Shown here one piece after another: positions 1 to 4,746 of a stretch of DNA of 5,390 nt (positions are counted from its first letter, which is position 1; every line of letters begins with the position of its first letter). A model generated the notes under the pieces. That model had not been told where the DNA came from and searched no databases. It saw only the letters and a list, made by a program, of their open reading frames with translations. The stretch covers positions 1 through 5,390 of the forward strand of contig JANYGE010000150.1 in the NCBI GenBank assembly GCA_025362535.1, written 5' to 3'. The position numbers and the translations under genes are program-made. This DNA comes from Hyphomicrobiales bacterium (GTDB lineage: Bacteria; Pseudomonadota; Alphaproteobacteria; Rhizobiales; Aestuariivirgaceae).

Positions 1-199
1 AGTGGGTGGAATACTCATTAATAATTCACGCCTTTCCGCCTTAGAAAGGCATTCAAATAAGCAGAATACATATCAAATGTTCCAATTAGCTTAGCGATTC
101 ATCGTGAAGTATTATCTGAACCATGAAATGAGAGTTGGTCAAATCCTTTCTCAGAGATGTGCGCTGCTGAAGTGCGTAGCTATTTGTTTGCATTGTCCT
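1..199. other. Left-edge region without a convincing gene
   Basis: This stretch lies downstream of the M24-fold gene and contains no gene I can support. It holds a perfect 7-bp hairpin at 30-50 and AT-rich sequence. Plus-strand frame 1 stops at 19-21 (TAA) and frame 2 stays open from the window edge to a TAG at 92-94. Either could be the tail of a gene beginning outside the window, but neither tail carries a motif I recognise. A 35-codon minus-strand frame at 86-193 starts just after the M24 stop but lacks a properly spaced ribosome binding site. Confidence 0.5.
30..50. terminator. Hairpin, possible terminator, no T-tract
   Basis: GCCTTTC (30-36) and GAAAGGC (44-50) form a perfect 7-bp stem with a 7-base loop. 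Neither strand has a run of T after the stem, so it is not a textbook intrinsic terminator. It sits 8 bases after a plus-strand TAA at 19-21, which would suit the end of a gene entering from the left. It lies 149 bases past the M24 stop codon on the other strand. It could terminate transcription from either side or stabilise an mRNA 3' end. Confidence 0.35.
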
Positions 200-1579
200 T
201 TACCGCATTGCCATCGCCTTGTTGGGGGACTGCCAAAATGGGGGCAACCATGCGGCCATGTTGCTCAGCGGCAGCACTTCGGGTTTTAGATTTATGCCGA
301 GGGTTTCTATCATAAAGCTGCGGCGGCTGGTTATTCTTTGCCAGGCTTCGGGATAATGGGTTTTGATTTCATCGCGCAAACTCTCATCGGCCAGCGCAAT
401 ACCATCTTCGATGTTTGACATGAAATAATCGGTTCCGGTGGCAGGGATGATGTCGCATTGCAGGGCCATGCCGGAGGCCAGCTTCATCTGGCTTCCGGCT
501 TTGATGGGGGAATGAAGCCATTCCTCTAGGTGGATCAAATGGCCGGGGTTGAGGCCGATGCCGAAAAACTTATCGCTTACATGGCGCATCACCGCATTAT
601 AAATCGCTCCGCCTTCAACACCGATGCCCACGGTTTCATACCAAGCCACAGCCGCTTCAAAATAAGGCGCTACAAGCTTTGGCACATAATCTTGAATAGA
701 AGGCGGCAGCTCGCTGGCTTGTGCCACCATGAAGCCAGCGCGGCAATTCAATGCGCCAACGAGGCCGAGGCCCACTACGATGGGATCAGCCTTTTCGATC
801 TTGCGCGTTGATGGACTGGGCAGGCCATATTTGGCTCTGGGGCCTGCACACATATTGACATGGGTGGATTGCGGAAAGCCTTCCAGACCCAAATTTCGGC
901 AGGCTTCATATTCAGTCATGCCGGGCTTGGCACCCAAAACGAAATTGCGAATGGCATTTGATGACAGCGTTGCGGCATATTCAAAGCGGGCAATTTGTGC
1001 TGCTTCATTGATCACTCTTAAGCCCGATGTGGGGTGCATGAAAATCTGCGCGGCATTGATCACCGGGCCGAATGTTTTAAGCTGCTCCACCAGATAATGC
1101 GGGGTTTCAAACCAATGTGGATTGAAAGCACCCTGCTCGGTTTCAAAGCCTTTCCATCCGGCAAGACCGATCTGCATATTATGTTCGAGGCCTGCGGCTT
1201 TCAGAGGTGTTGCGAGGGGCTGATCTTTGTCTCGGGGTTGGCCCATGAGGCTTAAATGTTGCCAAAGTACTCGGGTAAAATCTCCACCCGCAATTTCGGC
1301 ATAGGGAAAACCTTCATTGCCCGCAAAGAGCGTTGGCCTGCGGCCTGGCACCACCACATATAAAGCCTCCTCAAAGCGCGGATCATAGCCAGTGGCCCAT
1401 TGCATATTGGCGGCGTGTTCACGATCAGCATAGATTACCATCGCATCCAGATTGTTGGTGGCGATGCGGGCGAGCAGCTGTTGATGGCGCTGCACATAGA
1501 TTTCGGGGGATAAGAGGGGTTCGGTTTTGGGCGCGCCAAAATCTGGCAGATGAATATCAGTGAGTTGGGCTTTTTTCAT
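200..1579 (-). CDS. M24 (creatinase/aminopeptidase P) fold protein, degenerate metal site
   Basis: This 459-residue cytoplasmic protein has the two-domain M24 layout: a creatinase-N-like domain at about residues 20-185, a pita-bread domain at about 200-420, and a C-terminal tail with the SNMAAWLPPF segment. Aligned by eye with aminopeptidase P, the first two metal aspartates are gone: the LIDAG position reads VVGLG (266-272) and the following DITR region reads CRAG (279-282). A histidine survives in PGHLIHLEE (345-353), the first glutamate becomes Asp376 in QCDII, and the last remains Glu391 in NIEDG. Creatinase and ectoine hydrolase (DoeA) are known metal-free members, so a non-peptidase hydrolase is possible. 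Substrate is unknown. The start at 1579 is preferred over a further upstream in-frame ATG at 1624 because AGGGA lies six bases before it. Divergence from gabT suggests a role in amine or amino-acid catabolism, by inference only. Likely automatic annotation: M24 family metallopeptidase or Xaa-Pro peptidase. Confidence 0.85.
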   Translation of the reverse strand: MKKAQLTDIHLPDFGAPKTEPLLSPEIYVQRHQQLLARIATNNLDAMVIYADREHAANMQWATGYDPRFEEALYVVVPGRRPTLFAGNEGFPYAEIAGGDFTRVLWQHLSLMGQPRDKDQPLATPLKAAGLEHNMQIGLAGWKGFETEQGAFNPHWFETPHYLVEQLKTFGPVINAAQIFMHPTSGLRVINEAAQIARFEYAATLSSNAIRNFVLGAKPGMTEYEACRNLGLEGFPQSTHVNMCAGPRAKYGLPSPSTRKIEKADPIVVGLGLVGALNCRAGFMVAQASELPPSIQDYVPKLVAPYFEAAVAWYETVGIGVEGGAIYNAVMRHVSDKFFGIGLNPGHLIHLEEWLHSPIKAGSQMKLASGMALQCDIIPATGTDYFMSNIEDGIALADESLRDEIKTHYPEAWQRITSRRSFMIETLGINLKPEVLPLSNMAAWLPPFWQSPNKAMAMR

Positions 1580-1585
1580 TATGAG

Positions 1586-1590
1586 TCCCT
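1586..1590 (-). promoter_or_regulatory. Ribosome binding site of the M24-fold gene
   Basis: AGGGA on the minus strand, six bases before the ATG at 1579-1577. It decides the start in favour of a 459-residue protein rather than the 474-residue reading from 1624. Confidence 0.65.
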
Positions 1591-1602
1591 TTTTCTGGCC
1601 CC

Positions 1603-1631
1603 ACTGAATCCGTTTGCGGGGCAAAGGTCAA
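1603..1631 (-). promoter_or_regulatory. Candidate promoter of the M24-fold gene
   Basis: On the minus strand TTGACC (1631-1626) is a good -35 match. Seventeen bases on is TTCAGT (1608-1603), a poor -10 match. If used, transcription would start near 1596 with a short leader. The site overlaps the candidate gabT promoter, which would make the two transcripts compete. This is pattern matching only. Confidence 0.25.
1613..1625. promoter_or_regulatory. Inverted repeat in the M24/gabT spacer, possible operator
   Basis: TTTGC-GGG-GCAAA is a perfect 5-bp inverted repeat with a 3-base centre, located mid-way between the two divergent start codons. It overlaps the candidate -35 of gabT and sits between the candidate -35 and -10 of the M24-fold gene, a position from which one regulator could control both genes. 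No regulator gene is in the window. Short repeats of this size also occur by chance. Confidence 0.3.
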
Positions 1632-1642
1632 CTGGGTTAGAT
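1614..1642 (+). promoter_or_regulatory. Candidate gabT promoter
   Basis: TTGCGG (1614-1619) and TTAGAT (1637-1642) are separated by 17 bases, a fair sigma-70-type match for an alphaproteobacterium. Initiation near 1649 would give a leader of about 20 bases containing the GGAG site before the gabT ATG. The -35 lies inside the 1613-1625 inverted repeat, so a bound regulator could block it. Confidence 0.35.
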
Positions 1643-1658
1643 GGTGTTTTATCATTTT

Positions 1659-1662
1659 GGAG
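1659..1662 (+). promoter_or_regulatory. gabT ribosome binding site
   Basis: GGAG seven bases before the ATG at 1670. It selects this start over the longer in-frame reading from 1550, which would overlap the divergent M24-fold gene and add 40 residues absent from the GabT family. Confidence 0.75.
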
Positions 1663-1669
1663 AATTATC

Positions 1670-2977
1670 ATGAACGCACCCATCCACACGCAACCCGCTG
1701 GTTCTAACAAGGCCTGGGTTGAACGCCGCGCTAAGGCTGTTTCGCGCGGTATTGGCATGGGGGCTGCGGTGATGGCGGCCAAGGCTGAGAATTCTGAGAT
1801 CTGGGATATTGAAGGCAATCGCTATGTGGATTTTGGTGGCGGCATTGCCGTGGTTAACACCGGGCATCGCCATCCCCTTGTGATGAAGCGGGTCTATGAG
1901 CAACTCGAAAAATTCACCCACACTTGTGCTATGGTAATGCCCTATGAGCCTTTCATTGAAGTGTGCGAAAAATTAAATGCCGTTGTGCCAATTTCTGGCG
2001 AGAAGAAATCAGCCTTGGTGACAACCGGTGCTGAAGCGGTTGAGAATGCGGTTAAATATGCGCGCAGCTATACGGGCCGTTCTGATGTAATTGCCTTTCA
2101 TGGTGGTTTCCATGGCCGCACATTGTTAGGCATGGCGCTGACGGGCAAGGTTGCTCCTTACAAAGCGAAATTCGGGCCGATGCCCGGTGGCATTTGGCAT
2201 GTGCCATTTCCAGTGGAGCACAAAGGTATCTCAGTTGAAGATTCCATTCATGCCATTGAGCTGCTGTTCAAATGCGATGTGGAGCCGCAACGCGTGGCCG
2301 CCATTATTATTGAACCTGTGCAGGGCGAAGGTGGCTTTTATATTGCGCCTAAAGAACTGATGGTGCGCTTGCGCCAGCTTTGCGATGAACATGGCATTCT
2401 GCTGATCGCCGATGAAATTCAATCCGGCTTTGGCCGCACTGGAAAATTCTTCGCGATGGAACATTTCGGTGTGGAGCCTGATCTGGTGACTTCAGCTAAA
2501 TCTCTTGCTGGTGGTTTTCCGCTGGCTGCCGTCACGGGCCGCGCCAAGATTATGGATGCGCCTGATCCTGGAGCCATCGGTGGCACTTATGCTGGTAACC
2601 CCATTGCCTGTGCGGCAGCGCTTGGCGTGTTCGAGGCTTTTGAGACCGAAGGCTTGCTGGAAAAATCGATGAAGCAGGGTGCGTTTATGATGCAGCGCCT
2701 CAATGCGATCAAAGCCAAGAAGAAAGGCATGCCCATTGGCGATGTGCGGGGCTTAGGTGCCATGTGCGCGTTCGAAATGGTAACCGAGCATGGCGGCAAC
2801 AAGCCCGATGCAGGTGGCGCAAAAGCGCTTGCGGCAAAATGTTTAGAGCGTGGGCTTTTGATTTTGACCTGTGGTGTCTATGGCGACGTGGTGCGCTTGC
2901 TCACACCCCTGACAGCAAGCGACATGATCCTCAATGAAGGCATGGATATTCTTGAAGCGGCGGTGCTGGGGAATTAA
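1670..2977 (+). CDS. gabT: 4-aminobutyrate aminotransferase (class III, PLP-dependent)
   Basis: This 435-residue protein is close to the length of E. coli GabT (426 residues). It is expected to transfer the amino group of 4-aminobutyrate to 2-oxoglutarate, giving succinate semialdehyde and glutamate in the cytoplasm. Family signatures run in order: FGGGIAVVNTGHRHP (55-69), TTGAEAVENAVK (118-129), FHGGFHGRT (143-151), IIIEPVQGEGGF (212-223), IADEIQSGFGRTGKF (246-260), SAKSLAGGFPLAAVTGR (275-291) and GTYAGNPIACAAA (305-317). Lys277 is the Schiff-base lysine and Asp248 contacts the pyridine nitrogen. Arg150, Glu220 and Arg409 match the E. coli residues Arg141, Glu211 and Arg398. No key residue is missing. 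The gene is divergent from the M24-fold gene and no gabD is adjacent, so succinate semialdehyde would be handled by a gene elsewhere. Activity on 5-aminovalerate or similar omega-amino acids is an alternative. Confidence 0.95.
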   Translation: MNAPIHTQPAGSNKAWVERRAKAVSRGIGMGAAVMAAKAENSEIWDIEGNRYVDFGGGIAVVNTGHRHPLVMKRVYEQLEKFTHTCAMVMPYEPFIEVCEKLNAVVPISGEKKSALVTTGAEAVENAVKYARSYTGRSDVIAFHGGFHGRTLLGMALTGKVAPYKAKFGPMPGGIWHVPFPVEHKGISVEDSIHAIELLFKCDVEPQRVAAIIIEPVQGEGGFYIAPKELMVRLRQLCDEHGILLIADEIQSGFGRTGKFFAMEHFGVEPDLVTSAKSLAGGFPLAAVTGRAKIMDAPDPGAIGGTYAGNPIACAAALGVFEAFETEGLLEKSMKQGAFMMQRLNAIKAKKKGMPIGDVRGLGAMCAFEMVTEHGGNKPDAGGAKALAAKCLERGLLILTCGVYGDVVRLLTPLTASDMILNEGMDILEAAVLGN

Positions 2978-2984
2978 CTGTTAA
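2974..2984. repeat. Palindrome at the gabT/vapC stop codons
   Basis: TTAAC-T-GTTAA is a perfect 11-bp palindrome that includes the TAA stops of both convergent genes. Six of its bases are forced by the two stop codons, so only part of the symmetry needs explaining. No intrinsic terminator fits in the three-base gap, so transcripts probably read into the opposite gene. Confidence 0.5.
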
Positions 2985-3382
2985 GACCAAACCTTCAGGC
3001 TTGTGTGTTTTGCGATGTGGTGAAAGTCTTGATCAACCGTCAAGATTTTCAGCTCGTGTCGCATGCAGAGCTGGGCCAGAAGCGCGTCAATCGTTCCAAC
3101 CTGAACACCTGAACGGCGACAGAAGTTTCGTAATTCTGCCGCTCCGATGTGATCAGTTCTGTCTGGTGCTATAATCGGGATTGCGCTGAAACGGTCTATA
3201 ATGTCGACCTTGGCTTTGGGGCCGGAAAATCCTTGCAACAGCTCTTGCAGCACTAATCCTGTCGTTACGATTTCGCCCCCTTCGGCCAAAGCGTGTTTCA
3301 ATGCTTTAACTTCAGGAACATCGACCTCAGAATCACGACGCAAGGCCAAAGACCACACACTGGTATCAACAAGAAATGCCAT
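2981..3382 (-). CDS. vapC: VapC-type PIN-domain ribonuclease toxin
   Basis: This 133-residue protein is a single PIN domain of normal VapC length. VapC toxins are magnesium-dependent ribonucleases that cut specific RNAs, often tRNA or rRNA, and stop translation when their antitoxin is lost. The acidic residues are all in place: Asp6 in LVDTSVW, Glu47 in LVLQELLQGF, Asp99 in GTIDALLAQLC, and Asp117/Asp119 in TVDQDF. The toxin therefore looks intact. Its ATG shares one base with the vapB stop (TGATG), and no separate ribosome binding site is clear, which points to translational coupling. The RNA target cannot be read from the sequence. Confidence 0.92.
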   Translation of the reverse strand: MAFLVDTSVWSLALRRDSEVDVPEVKALKHALAEGGEIVTTGLVLQELLQGFSGPKAKVDIIDRFSAIPIIAPDRTDHIGAAELRNFCRRSGVQVGTIDALLAQLCMRHELKILTVDQDFHHIAKHTSLKVWS

Positions 3383-3579
3383 CAGCGCGAACGTTCGACC
3401 TTGTAATCATAAGTGTCGTCCCATTCGAGTTTGCCCATCAGATCAAGCATATTTTTCTGGCTGCGTTTTGCGATGAATTCTTCCAAAGCTAAAGTGACTG
3501 TAGCTTTTTTAGTTTTTTGGCCACTAATCTTAAGGGCGCGTTGGAGGAGTTTGGGATCTAAAGCTAAATTGGTTGTCAT
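3382..3579 (-). CDS. vapB: VapB-family antitoxin
   Basis: This 65-residue protein resembles the short VapB antitoxins that begin with a TTNLALDPKLL-type strand. The N-terminal part, about residues 1-40, would form a ribbon-helix-helix DNA-binding dimer (KTKKATVTLALEEFIAKR at 22-39). The C-terminal part, LMGKLEWDDTYDY (47-59), is the kind of tail that wraps the PIN toxin and blocks its active site. The start at 3579 is chosen because AGAGG lies seven bases upstream; 13 further in-frame residues are possible but lack family likeness. It is the first gene of a two-gene operon with vapC and probably represses that operon through the inverted repeat at 3578-3597. Confidence 0.9.
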   Translation of the reverse strand: MTTNLALDPKLLQRALKISGQKTKKATVTLALEEFIAKRSQKNMLDLMGKLEWDDTYDYKVERSR

Positions 3580-3597
3580 GTGTGAACCTCTACACAT
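3578..3597. promoter_or_regulatory. Probable VapB operator
   Basis: ATGTGT (3578-3583) and ACACAT (3592-3597) form a perfect 6-bp inverted repeat with an 8-base centre. The repeat covers the vapB start codon and ribosome binding site and touches the candidate -10. VapB proteins with ribbon-helix-helix domains are known to autoregulate by binding inverted repeats in this position. Assignment to VapB is an inference. Confidence 0.5.
3587..3591 (-). promoter_or_regulatory. vapB ribosome binding site
   Basis: AGAGG on the minus strand, seven bases before the ATG at 3579-3577. It fixes the 65-residue start and lies within the centre of the operator-like inverted repeat. Confidence 0.65.
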
Positions 3598-3625
3598 AAG
3601 ATAACACACAATTGCCAAAATTCAA
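3598..3625 (-). promoter_or_regulatory. Candidate vapBC promoter
   Basis: On the minus strand TTGAAT (3625-3620) and TATCTT (3603-3598) are 16 bases apart, each matching four of six consensus positions. Initiation near 3591 would leave a leader of about a dozen bases. The -10 abuts the operator-like repeat, suiting repression by VapB-VapC. The -35 overlaps the hairpin after the dehydrogenase gene. Confidence 0.4.
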
Positions 3626-3641
3626 GCCGAAGCGCGAATTT
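3618..3641 (-). terminator. Weak hairpin terminator candidate after the dehydrogenase gene
   Basis: Read on the minus strand, AAATTC (3641-3636) pairs with GAATTT (3623-3618). Within it, GC-TTCG-GC makes a short upper stem with a TTCG tetraloop, separated by one wobble and one mismatch. Four T residues (3620-3617) end the structure, three of them inside the stem. It begins at the last base of the dehydrogenase stop codon. Termination would be inefficient at best, so some readthrough into vapBC is likely. Confidence 0.35.
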
Positions 3642-4657
3642 CATAACGCAGCAGCCGTAATCACTACTTTTGAAGCTTGGCCTTTATGGGCGAGTTCGAA
3701 GCCGGTTTGGGCTTGTTCAAGTGGGATTTTGTGGCTGATCAAAGCTTCGATGCCATCAAAGGATTTTCCGCTGAGGATGGCCATGGCGCGGTGCAGGCCT
3801 TCTGGGGTTGCCGAATAGCTGGTGATCACATTGATTTCACGCAGCCAAATATCCCACATGGGCAATTGCAAATGGCTGTTTGGTTTGCCGCCAAAAATCA
3901 TGATGGTTCCGCCATCGCGAACCGAGTGCATCGCCATATTTAGGGTGGCTTCATTCACAACTGTGAGAATGACGGCATCCACACCACGGCCATAGCTGTG
4001 GGTTTTGCACATGGCTGGCACATCGCTGGTGCTGCCTGCTTTGGCCCCCCAGATTTTGGCGAGATCAATACGTTCGGCTCTGGTGTCGGTGACAAGTGTG
4101 GTGATGTTAAAATCGCGCAGCAGCGGCACAAATAAAATGCCCACAGCGCCCACGCCCACCACCAAGGCGCTATCGCCACTTTGCAAACTCATTCGGTCCC
4201 ATGCTCGTAAACAACAGGCGAGAGGTTCCATAAACACCGCACGCGCATCGGGAACATGCGGCGGAATGGCCACCACGGTGTGCTCAACATGAGCTTTCGG
4301 CACGCGGATATATTCAGCAAAGCCGCCGGGCTCAATGTTGCTGCGCTTGAACTCACCATCCATGGTTTCGCTGCCGCGCTTGGAATAATGCGAATTATAA
4401 TCCGGCACATGATGGGCCAGTGCCACGCGCTGGCCTTGCTTGAAACTTGTCACAGCGTCACCGACTTGGTGCACAATGCCGACCACTTCATGCCCGAGTT
4501 TTTGCGGCTTGGGATAGGCCCCAAATATTTTCTGGGTATCGGTTCCGCACACGCCGCACAGAGTGAGCTGCACGATGATTTCGCCGGGCGCTGCTTGTGG
4601 GATTGGCATATCTGCCAGTGAGGCACTGTCTTGATTTATACAGGTGAGATATTTCAT
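3641..4657 (-). CDS. Zinc-type medium-chain dehydrogenase (alcohol/sorbitol dehydrogenase-like)
   Basis: This 338-residue cytoplasmic enzyme should oxidise an alcohol or polyol, or reduce the matching carbonyl, with NAD(H). The GroES-like domain covers about residues 1-150. Catalytic-zinc residues are visible: Cys37 in CGVCGTD, His56-Glu57 in LGHEVVG, and Glu144 in FMEPLAC. The Rossmann fold follows with GVGAVG (168-173), and Asp191 at the end of the second strand favours NAD over NADP. The lobe that usually carries four structural-zinc cysteines (about 82-105, HHVPDYN to EFKRSN) has none. Sorbitol dehydrogenase is a known relative without that zinc. The start at 4657 is a family-like MKYL opening, but no clear ribosome binding site precedes it; an in-frame TTG at 4675 is the alternative. 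Substrate is unknown, and L-threonine dehydrogenase-like annotation is also possible. It is divergent from the deacetylase gene and 61 bases upstream of vapB. Confidence 0.9.
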   Translation of the reverse strand: MKYLTCINQDSASLADMPIPQAAPGEIIVQLTLCGVCGTDTQKIFGAYPKPQKLGHEVVGIVHQVGDAVTSFKQGQRVALAHHVPDYNSHYSKRGSETMDGEFKRSNIEPGGFAEYIRVPKAHVEHTVVAIPPHVPDARAVFMEPLACCLRAWDRMSLQSGDSALVVGVGAVGILFVPLLRDFNITTLVTDTRAERIDLAKIWGAKAGSTSDVPAMCKTHSYGRGVDAVILTVVNEATLNMAMHSVRDGGTIMIFGGKPNSHLQLPMWDIWLREINVITSYSATPEGLHRAMAILSGKSFDGIEALISHKIPLEQAQTGFELAHKGQASKVVITAAAL

Positions 4658-4746
4658 GAGGATTGAAGTTGGCAAAAATAATTATGTTATGCAATGACGA
4701 AGTGACACTCACAATTCCTTCACAATCTCTGCTTAAGCGCGGCACG
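4658..4746. other. Divergent spacer between dehydrogenase and deacetylase genes
   Basis: This 89-bp AT-rich spacer must hold both promoters, but I find no convincing -35/-10 pair for either gene. It contains a small perfect inverted repeat, GTGA-CAC-TCAC (4702-4712), and a direct TTATG repeat (4682-4691). Neither gene has a clear Shine-Dalgarno sequence here. An in-frame ATG at 4684 could start the deacetylase earlier. Confidence 0.45.

Noticed and set aside
86..193. 35-residue minus-strand frame starting seven bases after the M24-fold stop codon
   Set aside because: AAGGA is only about two bases from the ATG, too close for normal initiation, and the peptide has no recognisable motif or hydrophobic segment.
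104..289. 61-residue plus-strand frame at the left edge
   Set aside because: Half of it runs opposite the conserved M24-fold C-terminal region, it has no ribosome binding site, and its composition (many Cys and His) is typical of a shadow frame.
1580..1624. 15-residue N-terminal extension of the M24-fold protein
   Set aside because: The internal ATG at 1579 has a well-placed AGGGA, and the extension would cover the divergent promoter region.
1550..1669. 40-residue N-terminal extension of GabT from an upstream in-frame ATG
   Set aside because: It overlaps the divergent gene, has no family likeness, and a good GGAG site precedes the ATG at 1670.
200..4657. Ectoine degradation cluster (DoeA-DoeD type)
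   Set aside because: The M24-fold protein is longer than DoeA and lacks recognisable specific features, the aminotransferase matches GabT closely, and no other doe or eut gene is present.
4702..4712. GTGA-CAC-TCAC inverted repeat as an operator
   Set aside because: Only four bases per arm, no promoter identified around it, and such repeats are common by chance.
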